Of a stretch of DNA of 64,000 nucleotides, positions 49,609 through 62,100 are shown in pieces. Source of the stretch: Cinnamomum chago (lineage: Eukaryota; Streptophyta; Magnoliopsida; Laurales; Lauraceae); contig CP142453.1 in NCBI GenBank assembly GCA_038049695.1, positions 126,145,001-126,209,000 on the forward strand, in the 5' to 3' direction. Under the pieces are notes generated by a model. That model was not told the DNA's origin. It did no database searches and worked only from the letters and a program-made list of their open reading frames with translations. Position numbers and translations under genes: made by a program. Position 1 is the stretch's first letter, and the number at the start of each line of letters is the position of its first letter.

Positions 49609-49742
49609 CCCTGTTTGGACCAAGTCCAATCTGGGGGTGCCACATGGAAAAGGAAATTCTTTAGGAGATAGGATTTTTTTTTTTAAGATGATGGGATGTG
49701 ACCTCTCTCTCATGTGGCACCCCCTGATTGATCCAAACAGGG
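49609..49742. mobile_element. Foldback MITE, ~134 bp
   Basis: The left arm CCTGTTTGGACCAAGTCC then GGGGGTGCCACATGG is inverted at the right, where the reversed sequence reads CCTGTTTGGATCAATCAGGG then GGTGCCACATG. A T-run sits in the middle. The open frames across it are artefacts. Confidence 0.75.
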
Positions 49743-49866
49743 CTTCCCTATTTGAACAACAAACAAGAGATCCATTTCCAATCAGTATTGTTTCTCTATG
49801 GTTTGTTGTTGAAGGGCTCACAAATCCACATGTAATTTGGAATGCATTCAAATATACATGGGCACC

Positions 49867-50201
49867 CCTCCACTGAGCACGATACTCACAATAAGGTGAG
49901 CAATATTTGTTGTGGGGCCCACTTGGCAATCTCCTCCACCCCCTCAAACTATGTATGGTGATGGAGGCTAAAATCATTATTCTAACTACTTGATCAATGG
50001 TCGATAAGTTTTAACCGTTCAAAACGAGTATGTAGTGTATCCAACGACTCTGTTCATTTGGATGAGTGTCAAACCCCTTGTCAGTGACTATCACAGGGGT
50101 CTCTATTTTATGGTCAACTTGAATGGATAGTGAGGTGGGCCCCATCAGATACTTAGGCTCGCAATGCTCACCTTATGGTGGGCACTAGTGCTTGGCGGAG
50201 G
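49867..50201. mobile_element. MITE, ~335 bp
   Basis: The left CCTCCACTGAGCACGATACT then AATAAGGTGAGCAAT and the reversed right CCTCCGCCAAGCACTAGTGC then CATAAGGTGAGCATTG form ~40-bp inverted repeats. The interior has no coding potential. Confidence 0.7.
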
Positions 50202-50245
50202 TTTCTCATATATAACCCCCTACAGTCGAATCGGGATCCTCTAAT

Positions 50246-50408
50246 GGGGGTTTGCCCACGGTGACCATGGGCGGACCAACCATGGTTTGCCATATCATTG
50301 TGGGGGCAGTGCTGCCTTGTACGCACACGGGCAACTTACCTCTATAGTGATGCGGTGGACCGTGGTTGGTCCACTCATGACCACAATAGGTAAAACCGCA
50401 ACCCCCCC
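50246..50408. mobile_element. Foldback MITE, ~163 bp
   Basis: The left GGGGGTTTGCCCACGGTGAC then GGGCGGACCAACCATGGT and the reversed right GGGGGTTGCGGTTTTACC then GTGGTCATGAGTGGACCAAC then CACGGTCCACC form imperfect arms. Confidence 0.65.
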
Positions 50409-50424
50409 ACTCATGACTGAGTCG

Positions 50425-50905
50425 AAATATTTCGGTCGAAGCAATTCTTAACCGAACTGACCGAATTATGAGTTGTAACCGAATTCGACTGAACCAAAAA
50501 TATTTTGGTCAATTCGATCGAAAGGTCATATGTTGGGCTTTGTTATGGGGCCCAAATTTGTTGGGAACATTTTTTATAATAAAAAAACTCAAAGTATAGA
50601 CAACTAGCAAATTCTAAATATTCAAAATAAAAAAGATATTAAAGCCAAGTATTCAACAGTTTATCAGCCTTAAGAGTTTATATATTTTTATATATCTAAA
50701 ATACAAACTTTTATATGTATATTAATAAATCCGGTTAATTCAGTTAATTTGGTGAAAAAAATCAAAAACCGAACCGAACTATATTATCCAAATTTGCTGT
50801 AAATCTTAACTGAACCTAACCAATTTAACCGTACAACCAAACCAAATAAAAAATTTCGGTTCGGTTCGGTTCGAAACTTCGGTTCGTTAGACAGACGCTT
50901 ACCCC
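50425..50905. repeat. GGTTCGGTT-type repeat block
   Basis: Both ends are dense in variants of AACCGAACCGAA/TTCGGTTCGGTT (about 50425-50520 and 50740-50890) around an A/T-rich middle, a common plant MITE-like repeat. Not coding. Confidence 0.55.
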
Positions 50906-51309
50906 TAATTTCTTGTTGGAATCTCACCCTACTCGTGTCCAGTTTAGTTTTACATCATGGACTAACTTGTTTACCCCAGCAGACATATTTGCAGTTTCTT
51001 AGAAAACATACTTTTGAAGATTTAACTTCTAATCATGGGCAATGGATACATACAAGTGAAGGCCCTTTTCATAATATCCTTTTCCCCTTCCATCGGATAC
51101 ATTCAAGTTCTTTCATTTGTCTCATGTTGGAAAGCTGCAAACTGCATATACATTTGGCTATAGTCTCATTTTGCTCATGGTCAAAGATAATTCTTGGTGT
51201 TCTTAGAGATTGGGATTGAAGAGATTCATATTATTGTTATGATTTGGGCTAAATTTCTCCAATGGGCAGATGGGGACTTCCTGTAGGAGAAAATTACCTC
51301 ATAATTTAA

Positions 51310-51945
51310 TTTTAGGCAGAACATAAGATTTTATTAAAACACCAAAAAAAAAAAACCAAAAACCTAAAAAGGACAAACCAAGTTAAACAATAATTGGAAA
51401 GTTTCTAACAAATTCACAATTAACATCAGTATAAAAATAAAAAAAAATTGAACTTAGCAAAACTATGAGCGAACTCATTACCTTCCCAAAAGAGTTAAAT
51501 GTCATAAGAACCCAAAGTTGCTACAACAATGTCCAAAAGAACAGAATTGATATTCTAGTCCTCTCCTCTTTAATAGCTCTCAGTAACTTCAGAAGTATCC
51601 AATAAGATGAGAGTTTTGGAAAAGACTTTATCCTTGGCTGTTATCAATGCAATCAAGATTGCTCTCACTCTTGCCTCTTCAAGAGAGAAAGGATTCAGGC
51701 CTTTGAAAGCTCCCATACCAAGCTTTGCTCCATTAAATAATATATTAAATCCAAAGGCACCCAAAAAAATGATCACCACATCTTTAAAATTCATTCCACC
51801 AAAGCAAGGATAATCCTTACCGGTACTAGCACTTTCTTTTAAAAAAGGATTAGAGGTAATCATCAATATTCTATTAGCACATAAAATAATATTATCAATA
51901 CTCACATGTTCCCCTGAGACATAAGCATTCTTAGCCATCCAAATG
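51310..51945 (-). mobile_element. L1-like LINE 3' fragment (RNase H-like domain)
   Basis: The minus-strand frame at 51570-51938 contains MGAFKGLNPFSLEEARVRAI, LIALITAKDKVFSKTLILLD and TSEVTES, which follow the acidic EA...AL...A and D-SEV pattern of the RNase H-like domain of plant LINEs. Below it, the minus strand reads AATAAAATCTTATGTT at a 3' end near 51315. Frameshifts after TES separate the rest of the domain. Confidence 0.6.
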
Positions 51946-51957
51946 ACCCATTATGGG

Positions 51958-52135
51958 TGTGACGTCCCGGAGTCCTACATCGACTATAGAGAGGAAAGTG
52001 AATGGGGTTATATGTAAAGTTTACACCATTACCTTGCATGAGGCCTTTTAAAACCGTGCGGCCCCGAAAAATCGTAAAAACTCCGAGGTTAAGCGTGCTC
52101 GGACGGGAGCAGTACTAAAGCGGATAATATCATGC
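51958..52135 (+). mobile_element. Cassandra-like TRIM LTR with 5S rRNA-like promoter
   Basis: It begins TGTGACGTCCCGGAGTCCTA then CATCG, like Cassandra LTRs. At 52080-52118 it reads ACTCCGAGGTTAAGCGTGCT then CGGACGGGAGCAGTACTA. This matches the internal control region of plant 5S rRNA (CTCCGAAGTTAAGCGTGCTT, GAGTAGTACTA) with few changes. The rest of the 5S gene is absent, so it is not a 5S rRNA gene. No primer-binding site or second LTR follows: a solo or truncated LTR. Confidence 0.7.
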
Positions 52136-52759
52136 ATGTCTATTGATTTGATTCATGACATTACTTCCACCAATCCAGAATATCATTTTCTAAGATGCTA
52201 TGAGATTATAATCTAAATTGTGGTTTAAACCAAACCACTTTGATAAAATTAAACTGAAGGAGATCATGATCACTTGACTCCACCTCATACTCACAACTAG
52301 TGTATTAATCATGGATGCCACTAGAATTGAAGTTGGATCTTACCGGCACTGTCTTCTAAAAGGCGTTTCCATAAATTAAAAAATGAAAAATCCTTTTGAG
52401 AGAGGAAAGGCTTCCAAAGAGATTTCCAACTCCCATGATTTGAAACTTGCCATTTGTTTTCCAGGACTTTGCTTTGATCACTTGGGGTTACTTGGGTGGA
52501 AATTTATTGTTTCTACGAGAGTTTCGAGTTCCTCTACTTGGTTTGTACTTGTCAGCTCGTAAGCTTACTTTATTGCTCCACATATCGCAGATGTTATGGT
52601 TAATGTTATAAAGTTGTGGTTTCCATACACCAAGGGGTGGCACCTTCAGGGGCCATACATAATCTCAAACCAATAAATTGAAATGCATCCCAATGCAAAA
52701 ATAATCTGAATTATACTCGTTATTGAATTTAGTGGATTTTATCAAAAAAATAATTTTAA

Positions 52760-53683
52760 GTGGCCACTGCACTAAATATGAAACTTTAGCCCAGTAGTAC
52801 ACCAAACAGAAAATTCGTACAAAAAAAGTAACTTTTTTTTTAAAATCATTTTTTGTGTGTGTGTGTGTTCACATTCGACCTTCATTTTCTGTATTGATGG
52901 TTAACTGCGACCCTCGCTATAATAAGTGAGGGTCGCATTCGACCCTGAGCAGGCATAACCTTTTTATATTCGTCATTCTTCCTCGAGTGTTCGAGTTTTC
53001 GATTAAAGGAAGAAAAGACGAAAAGATCTGCTACTTAAAGTTATTTTTTTGGTAAATTTCTCATAGAGGATCATTATGGAAAAAAGCCCTTGCAATTTCA
53101 AACCCAAATTTCTAACATGCTATGGTTTTGTGTAACATCACGTGAAATGGATTTTGCTAAAATGAAAGAAGGGATCAGATGAGCAATTCAAAAGCTAAGA
53201 TAAACACTCATTTGTGCTTTGGTTTAGAAAAATCATGCCCATATAAGAAGATACCAATGGCCTAAAATAAAAGATGCTACCAACAAGAAAACCAAAGATG
53301 AGGAAGTGAATAGGGCACAAGCAGTTCACATAATGCACAACCAATCAACAACATTTATTAAGGACCGAACCTTTCTTAAATTGACCAACCCACCAACTAC
53401 ATTTTAGGGTCGATTGGCAATTTAATAGGTTAGATTTTCCAGTCATCTCTTCCTTTAATCGAAAACTAGAATACTCGAAGGAAAAAAAAAATGAATAAGT
53501 TATGCTTGCTCGGGGTCGAATGTGACCCTCTCACTTGCTATAGTAAGGGTCACAGTGGACCTTCAATACGGATAATAAAGATTGAATGCGACAAAAATAA
53601 AAAAAATTAAATATGGATTCCCTGTGTAATGCACTACAGGATAAAGTTTCATATTTGATGAAAAAAAGGTTAGCAGAGCCCTC
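52760..53683. mobile_element. ~0.92 kb inverted-repeat element, ~240-bp arms
   Basis: The left arm (52760 to ~53015) and right arm (~53430-53683) are inverted copies. AAATATGAAACTTT occurs at 52774 and inverted at 53643. GAGGGTCGCATTCGACCC and, reversed, GAGGGTCACATTCGACCC are paired, as are TTTTCGATTAAAGGAAGA segments (about 53000 and 53450). The ~415 bp between the arms has no recognised coding sequence. Foldback-type transposon; class unknown. Confidence 0.8.
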
Positions 53684-53689
53684 ATCAAA

Positions 53690-54955
53690 CTTTAAAGTCC
53701 TTAAATCAATTATTACAATGATTTGACAGAATTCATCGTTTACACAAAATCATATCCATAATGATGAGATCTTTTATTCATGCTATCCTTCATTATTGGA
53801 ATTCATTCAAGTAGGTCCCCATGACTTAATTGAGAGGAGAGGAACAACATCCTAAGTTAAAAGGGATTATACAAACAAGCTAGGTTGTTGATCCACTTGT
53901 AGGTGGTAGGCCGGTGGCTCACTTTGTGAGGCATAAAAAGGGTTATGGTCTGATCTAGTTCATAAGTTTTGTCAAGTTGTGGCATGAGGCATGAGGCATG
54001 ACCACCTAGCAGATAAAATGCCCATCCAATCCACGTGCCATTAACCCAAAACCACACACCTATCCATAACATCAATCAGTACCTATAGATGAAGGGGCAT
54101 CACTAGGTGGAACCTGAATGGTGTCACAAGTCACAGCAGCACAACCCTGACATGCTTTTCATCATCATCTCGTGCTTAGTGACCCAGACAATGCTTTGCG
54201 TCCAGTGCTCGCTGACAAAACCATTACCAAGCCTGCCGCTCCCTAGTCCCTACCAGTACCAACATCTCTGCCATCGCCCGATTCAGCTGTCCCTGATCTC
54301 TAGCACAGTGGGCTCTACTCTTATATGTCTTTTTAAGTGTGTGAGTTTCAATTGCAAATCTCAATCTCTCAAGTGAATGGTTTTTTTAAGAGATTATAAT
54401 AAAGAGAAAGTTTATAAAAAGTATAAAATTTTAAAATTTACCTTATTTTATAATAAAAAAATTAAATGGTTAATCTCTCATTTCATTACACAACAAAAGG
54501 CCTCCTTTTTATTCAAAAAACTTAAGAAAGTTACTTCAAATGTTACAAAATGACAAAAAGTCAAGAACGTGGATTTTGGGATTTTGTATTTTTTTATAAG
54601 ATCCCTCGAAAGTAATTACAAGTAAATTAGCTTAACGTGTCAAAGCTTATTTCTTTATTAGAATTTCAATAATTTATGGCCGAAAATATCAAATTCTCCA
54701 AAAGTTGTTCCTTTGAGGTGGGATTTCAAATATCTCTTCTTGGTGAAACACTTTAAATCTAAAAAAAAAAGAGTAAAGAAATTAGAATTTTAGAGATTTC
54801 AAAAGATCATGAGAGACCTTTTAGGTGTATGGAATTTGAAATTCTTGTAAAAAAAATATTTCAAATGTCATAAGAAAAGCCATAAATCATATATAAAAAA
54901 TCTCAACATGTCAAATTCTTATAAAAAACTCTAATTTTAGAGCATTGCATTAGCT

Positions 54956-54986
<31 letters not shown>

Positions 54987-55640
54987 ATTCTAAAAAACTC
55001 CCATATCTCAAAATGGGAGTTTCTACCCTTATTTAATAGCCAATGATTTGTTAGTATTTTAAGATATCCACTTTTGTAGGAGAATATTTAGGAGAGAGAA
55101 TCAGGTATGTGTATATAACACGTGTCACACTTTTATTGGCTAAAAGAAGTGCTTTTTTTTTAGAAAAATGCAGAAGGATTATTTTAGCGTAACTCATATA
55201 TATATATATATCCCCGAATGAACAGGTTGTACATAGGAAAAAAAAATATGTTGTAAAAACCTTGGATGTTTTTTTTAGGGGGTTGATATTTATCCTCCCT
55301 CATCTCTTAATAGGACAGTCATGTTCTAAAGGCCAAACCCAAAAAATATTTAGAAAACTTCCAAAGTTTTAGAAAAATTATTATTTTTATATACGGCTCC
55401 CCTAAGATTTTTCTTACATGATGCAACTCCTCTCCCCTTTAAAAAGTTTCCTTGTACCATCATTAAATGTAGGAAAAATCACTCTTGTTGAAGTGAAATT
55501 TAGGCTAAGTTCTTCTAGATATTGTAATTACCTTAATTTGAGGTGGGTTCCACATATCCACATAGATAAAATAGGTGGTAATTTATCATTGATGCCATTA
55601 TTAAGATCCTTTCTGGTAAGAGACGTTCTGAGTTTGACTA
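53690..55640. other. Intergenic DNA, no gene seen
   Basis: It holds AT-rich sequence, an (AT)n run at about 54955-54982 and another short one near 55196. Short frames around 53857, 54107 and 55418 show no recognisable family and no splice-linked neighbours. Confidence 0.5.
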
Positions 55641-55647
55641 AAAGCAT

Positions 55648-55984
55648 TAGGGCCATTTGTTTACATTGCATAGGAATTGAATATATGATAAATTATGTTT
55701 AAATGATCTCCATGGAGGATTATCACAGAGGAGAGGGTTGAAGGATATGAGTTGAGGGGTAAAAGATATAAGCTCATGATGTAAATGCAACACTCACTTT
55801 TCAAGGATCTAAATTACCAGGGTGCTATCTAAAAATTCATTTATCATCTTTCCTTAATTCAGTTTTCATTAAAGGGAGGTTATTTGATTGACATTTTTGT
55901 ATGTACACTTTTGGTCTTCATTTGTAACTACCAATGATATGAATTCCTATATATTTAGTTCCTATGTATTCAAACACACCCTTA
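55648..55984. mobile_element. hAT-like MITE, ~337 bp
   Basis: The left TAGGGCCATTTGTTTACATT then GCATAGGAATTGAAT and the reversed right TAAGGGTGTGTTTGAATACA then TAGGAACTAAAT form ~35-bp imperfect inverted repeats. Non-coding interior. Confidence 0.65.
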
Positions 55985-55989
55985 GCATA

Positions 55990-58040
55990 TCAACCATTCT
56001 ACATTTGAACTTGTAATTGGCATTTATAGTTTGGTAATGTAGACAATTAACCTGAAGTTCTTTGCATGTTTATCAAGAAATTGGAAGTCTTGAAGGGACG
56101 ATGTTTATCATTAAAAAGACAGCTCAATTATATGTGCAATTCAGTCCACAATTATTAGGGAAGTAATCATGTGGCATCCTCGCTCATCTCACCACATAAA
56201 AGAGGAGTTGGCCAATTGTTTTGAAAGGTGTAATTTGAATGTTGTTTTTATCGTGGCACTCGCATAAATATTGCTCGTATAATTTCTAAACGTGCGACTT
56301 TGATGGAGCCCAAACCTACTTTGCTCAATTCAAGCTTCGATTATAGTTACATCGGGATGAATTGGGCTACATTGTCCTAATAGTTTGGATTAAACAGGTG
56401 ATCCATCTCAGCGTAGCCCTGATAGTGGTAGGTTTTGGTAGTGGTTTTGATGAGTTAGGAGGGATATTATATTTAGACATTTGACTCAAGTCAAGTTTGA
56501 AGTATGTTCAAATAGACCAATTATATATTAATTAACATAAATTAAAATACATTTCCCTTTAAATGTTTAATCACCATTCTTATCATGAGAGCTTTATTCC
56601 ATCACTCTGAAGATGACCAAATATCAAAACCAACCCAACTCACTACCATCATCACATGGCAGGTTTAGTGTCTCACATCCTAAACCTGTCACAAGTGGGT
56701 TCAAGGTGAGGCAGTTGTGGATTTGTGCATGATAAGTACCGGATTCCACCAAACCAGTATGGTGCCATTCCTACTTGCTGCCAAAATAAACTGGCATCAT
56801 TATGGCATTGGAAATGAGTACAGGCGCTAATGTAAACATGGGTGTTCATATCCTATGAGGCTTTGACTCAGTGAACTCCTACTTCAAAAGAGTTGATCTC
56901 TACTTTGCAGCGACCTATTAAAAATTCAAGCCGCTCAAAATAAACATCCCTCCAATATATTTGAGATATCCTTAAATTTTACTCTAATAGATATTGATCC
57001 CACTCTTAGTTTGACTTGTTGAGAAAATAAAATGTCATTACCACAACCTCATGTATATTCATTAATTACTATTTTATAAAATGCTAAATCTTACGGAGAT
57101 ACTAACTCTTTTTGAGGTAAAATTTGATGACACTGTGTGCACTAGAAGAGCATTTATTTTGACCATCTCAAGTTTTAAATAGAGAGGCCCCATTGAGGGA
57201 TTTTACTACTTTAAACCCAGACTTCTTTTAAGTTAAAACATGGGGCATAAATATCTTTATACCTAATGCTAGTGCTGCTTCTTCAACATCGCAATCATCA
57301 ACTTTTGGCCAGAAGCTTGCAACTCTTGTTGGCGTGGCATGTGAGCAGAAACATTCCTCCTTGGAAGCTTCTTTCACCCACAATAATACAATAACTAGAT
57401 TCCAAAACAGCAGCAGAGGCCAAAGCAAAACTTAAAACAGTGCATAATGCCAATGGGATTTTGGTTTTCTTATTTTTCAACTGTGAGTGTTTGCTCAAGA
57501 AAGAGGGCCAGACACAAAAAGAAGAAGATATGAATTAAGGCAAGTTTAAATAAGTGCAATCTATTTGAACATTTGGCTAGGAAAAGTAAAGTGGCAAAAC
57601 ATAATTCATGTAGCTGATTGGGAGACAATGACTTTACAATTGGGTGCTTGCTTTGCCGTAAATGAGTGCCCAAGAGATCAATGAATTTTTTATAGTCACT
57701 ATCAGTTTGTTTTTACCATCCTTCATGCCTTTTATACACCTAATTTTTCTATTTCACTGAAACATAAGTAATTCAACGTAATGATGACAAATTTTGACAA
57801 AAGAGTTTCCCATAAGTTTCTAATCTTATATTGATTCTCATAAATCCATGATTAAGTTTTTAGTACTTTTTATTATTTTTATGGTTTTCCCTTTTTTCTT
57901 ATTTTTGATTCCCTTTCATTAAATTTTTTGAAGAATATACAATTTTTGTGATCCTCACTAATCCTTCCTCCATTAGAAGATAAACATGCTTGTCTAAAGG
58001 AACATTCCTTTCTTATATTTAGAGGGTGAAGTTGGCCATC
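55990..58040. other. Intergenic DNA, no supported gene
   Basis: Overlapping minus-strand frames at 57228-57498 have a hydrophobic start (SQLKNKKTKIPLALCTVLSF) but no clear family match and a needed frameshift. They are left as unresolved. The remainder is AT-rich without recognised features. Confidence 0.45.
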
Positions 58041-58251
58041 TTGCATGGTGGGTGGTGGAATTTCATGCAGCAAACAGAGAATCTTAGCCATATCCACCTT
58101 ATCTTGTGTTTATTTGCTATATCCTCGAAATGCATATATTCCCTCAAAATCTCAAACACCCCCTTTAAAAGCTAGATGTGCCTCCTCTCTTCTTTCCATA
58201 GCCTGTCTATACTCTCCAGAGGGGAAAAAAAAGAGAGAGAAGGAAACCAAC

Positions 58252-59082
58252 ATGGGAGGACAACAAGGAGATGAGAGAGATGAAAGCGGAATGGATATAA
58301 GTCTTAAAGACCTCTCAAGGAAGCTTGAGGAGTTTGCCAAGGCAAGAGACTGGGAAAAATACCACAGCCCAAGGAATCTTCTTCTTGCTATGGTACTTCC
58401 CACACTACCCAATCATAAAACTAGCCTAGTTTTCACTAATACGCACGATTATCAGTTATTTATTTAGTTAATCAAGATGATACATATGTTATTCCCAAGC
58501 TCTATATTCTCCATCATTGTCAAGAATGCCACCAATGTGAAAATAAAAGGTTATGAACAGATAATAAAGAATTAAACCCATGGCCTACTTGGATGATCGA
58601 TGCTTTATATGACAAATTCACAATCCTCTCTTGTTATGGGCTCTGTCCTAGCTTAGCTACTAAAAGAAATTCACACTGTATTTTTCTGCAAATGATAAAA
58701 AATATTAAAGTAGTGAAATGGGTCATCGGTATATTATTTTAGTTGGTACTGATGAACATTTCTATTCATACCAAACCTTTGATCATTCAACACTAGATGC
58801 CACAAACTATGCTTCTTTTTTATTTCCTCACTATTTTTCCTCCTCTTTGATGAATAGGTGGGTGAAGTTGGTGAGCTCTCAGAGATATTCCAGTGGAAGG
58901 GAGAGGTGGCAAGAGGCTTGCCAAACTGGGAGGAATCTGATAAAGAGCATTTGGGAGAGGAGCTATCTGATGTGTTGCTGTACCTCATAAGATTGGCTGA
59001 TATATGTGGGATTGATCTTGGGGATGCTGCCGCTAAAAAGATTGTCAAAAATGCCAGCAAATATCCAGCGAAGCTGTTTTAG
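58252..59082 (+). CDS. DCTPP1: dCTP pyrophosphatase / MazG-like NTP pyrophosphohydrolase, 2 exons
   Basis: Known family role: hydrolysis of dCTP and modified dCTP to the monophosphate, cleaning the nucleotide pool. Exons 58252-58392 and 58858-59082, GT-AG intron of 465 bp in phase 0, give 121 aa. Seen: LEEFAKARDWEKYHSPRNLL (residues 25-44), then across the junction LAMVGEVGELSEIFQWKGEV (residues 45-64), and HLGEELSDVLLYLIRLADIC in exon 2. The paired E-x-x-E (GEVGELSE) and E-x-x-D (GEELSD) motifs bind Mg2+ in the all-alpha MazG fold. Plant homologues are about 120-140 aa. The ATG at 58252 lies after a purine-rich leader; the frame is open further upstream but without conserved sequence. No neighbouring gene of the same pathway. 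Confidence 0.93.
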
Positions 59083-59136
59083 ATCACAATGACTGTCATA
59101 TTAGCTTTAGGGTGGATCTCAGTTTTGTATGGTTTG

Positions 59137-59140
<4 letters not shown>

Positions 59141-59171
<31 letters not shown>
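59141..59171. repeat. (GA)n microsatellite in 3' UTR of the dCTP pyrophosphatase gene
   Basis: About fifteen AG units, 60 bp after the stop codon. Confidence 0.95.
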
Positions 59172-59172
<1 letters not shown>

Positions 59173-59191
59173 GCTGTTGGAAGACCATAAT

Positions 59192-59197
59192 AATAAA
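59192..59197 (+). terminator. Candidate polyadenylation signal
   Basis: AATAAA about 110 bp after the stop codon at 59082. Confidence 0.5.
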
Positions 59198-59199
59198 TT

Positions 59200-62100
59200 T
59201 TTAGTTGGGCTAACTGATGTAGGTTATCTTAATGGTGTGAGAATTAGTGTAATATTTCAGAGTGAGATCCACTTTTATCTATTTCCTTGAACTTGGTTAA
59301 ATTCAAGATATCATCTTTCTTAATTCTCCGTTGCTCTCTGCATCTATATGCATTTGGATTCTACCGAATCATAGCTGACATTACACTATTGGAGTCAATA
59401 AAGACTATATAACCAAGCAAGTCTTTGTTAGTGGGGTCGTCGTTGTGGCCGGTCCGCTGTGTTTTAAAGAGAGGTACGTGGATTAGGCATATGCTGAAAA
59501 TCAGCCCCATTAATTTTTCTACCTGGCCCATCCATAACTCCAATTAAAGGTGGTGACTGTGATAATTTTCTCTTGATAATCATGATAGCATAGAAGAATA
59601 ACACTGCTTTCTTCAAATGCTAGGAGTTTTGTCCATCTTCTATTAAATGCCTTGTTGGGCATAGGCCTGCCACAATGTTGCTTTCTACGGCCGCTCTAAG
59701 AGCAGGTAGAGAGGGTGGTTGTTGGGCAGAGGCATGCTACAATGCCGCTCCTTATGACCACAGCTTGCCATCTTTTCTTCAGGCCTTGCCAGGCAGTTCG
59801 TTGGGGCCACTTGAGAGGGTGGACCTGGGTCTGGTTGGGCTCAGTTGGGTGAAGGTTGTTCAACCCCAGCACGTTTAGTAAGCCCAGACCCACGACCACG
59901 GCCCTGAAAATCAGGCACATGTCACATGACCTGGCCATTCACAAAGTCAAGTATCCATTTGTGCTAAAAATATCAGGTTCAATGGGGTCTACAATTGTGG
60001 ATCCAAAAGCTCAGAAAATGTGCACATGCCCAATTCTTGACCATAAAAGCATAGATGGTGCCGATATAGAGCTCACACCTAATCCAAATTAAGACCTTCG
60101 AGCCTCCCCTAGATGGGACCTGCATAATCTCGGGCAGGCCCTTAGATTGGGCCAACTTTGAAGTTGGGGCCAGATCACACTCCGCAGCTGAACAATTCTC
60201 TTTCCTGTTGGCTGCTATAACTGTTAAGAGGGACACAGAAATGGGTCCGTGGGTGTCGTTCTATTTTTGGAATTGACATTGTCATTCTGGCAAACTGAAG
60301 CATACTGCAAGCTTGGTAATAGGTAAATAGAACGGTCAAATTCACCTCAGCCCAAATCCAATGAAAATAAATCTGAAGTGTTTATTGGGCCCAACAGGTC
60401 TGTTTCAGATCCAAGTTTAGAGGGTCTGCACCTCTTATCAGGATAGACCCAGGTGCAAGGGTCTGGGCTTATTGAACCTGAGAATTGATTGCATTTAGAT
60501 TTTAATCCATTATCAGGGGGATTGAGCCTGCCAATAACTCTGATATGTGGGCTCTGGTGCAAATTATAAGTAAAGCTTATATGTGGTAGTAATTGCGAGC
60601 ATGCTGTGAGGTTGGTGATCCCGAACATTACCTACTGACTGCATCATTCACATAAATGCACTCCAATTTCCCTCTTCGGAGGACCTGATCTAATTGATAA
60701 ATTGGGGATGGAAATGGGTTAGTCTAGTACGGTTTTGGCTGAATCTGAATTTGCCCAACCCACGCCTGTCAAGCCTATAGCTAACCTGCTTCATTCACGC
60801 TAGCAAGAAATGCTCGTGCTAAGCCTGGGCCCAAAAATAGAAATTTATTAAAACTTACAAGTTGTATGTAAAATATTATTGAAAAGAAAATAATCAATAG
60901 TAAACAAATACACTTTTTATCATTCTCAAATCTTATTAAGAAAAAAGTGAGTTGGTTCAAGAAATGAATGGAGATTATTTAAAATCTATTATAAATTCTT
61001 ATGGCAAAAGCAAATTTTTTGGTAAATTTTTATCAATCACAAAATACATTTAATTGAAGTTTATAGTTCATGCATAAAAAAGACTCTAATTTGTTTAAAG
61101 TAAACATCTATTAGTCCATTAAACTTTATTTCACGTAAGGAATTAAACTTTAAGAAATAAAAGAACTTTCTTCACGAATAAATAATTTTTTTTAAAGCCA
61201 AAATAAAGAAAGACAACTACAAAGTAAAAGAAAGATAAGTTCACCTAAATGGTGAAAAATAATTGTAGAAAAGAACTTGAGCTTAAAAATTCACAAATAA
61301 AATAATTTCTCTAAATAAATTTTAAAACCTACTATAAAATAAAAATGATTAAGCATGAAAAGCAGTTAAATGAATAGATTAATCTATTCAAACAGTTAAA
61401 ACAATAGTACTTTAATCTACACATATCAAAGCAAATTCTAAAATGATGAGATTGGTGAGAATCCACCAAAATCATGGATAGGACAATGATTAACTTCTTT
61501 TAATTAGTATTAGGTGTGATACCCTTTGGAGATTGGTATGAGGCCAATACGTGGAGAAAAAATATTCATACCAGTAAATGACTTATTTTACACATTTTTG
61601 TCCTATCACGCCTATATGTTTGAGCAATATAGAGACTTGAGAAGTTTCAACTATTAAATGCCAAGAATCTTGGTGATAAAAAAAAAACCCCAATTCAATT
61701 AACTACATCTATTGGTAATTTCTCTTTAAAAAAAGAAAAAGAAAAACACTTCATCACCAAATATAAAAACACAATAAGATTTATCCAAAAATTGAACTAA
61801 ATAATAAAAAAAATCAGAAACTACTCAACCTAAAGAACAAATTACTCAATATCAAATCCAACATCTCAAGAGAACCAAAACTTGATAAAAAAACATATGC
61901 ATTGACAAAATGGATGAAATACAAATCTAATTAGGAACGATAGTTTTGCATATTTTCTTCTTTGCTGAGATCAAAGGTAAGGGAATTGAGCATCATATAT
62001 ACCTTCAACAGTTAGATCTGCAGAGTGCTCAACCGAGTTATCTTCTCATTTTCTTTTTCAACCTTTTAAGTCTTCCATGTGATCGTGATTTGAGAATTTC

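Noticed and set aside
52080-52118. Possible 5S rRNA gene
   Set aside because: Only the internal promoter part matches; the 5' and 3' parts of 5S rRNA are absent and the flank looks like a Cassandra LTR.
57228-57498. Two overlapping minus-strand frames with a hydrophobic N-terminus and a Cys-containing second half
   Set aside because: Reading through would need a frameshift or unseen intron, no conserved family motif was recognised, and no partner exon was found nearby.
58045-58251. Upstream in-frame extension of the dCTP pyrophosphatase
   Set aside because: The frame is open but the sequence is low-complexity leader without similarity to the family, and the ATG at 58252 fits the family length.
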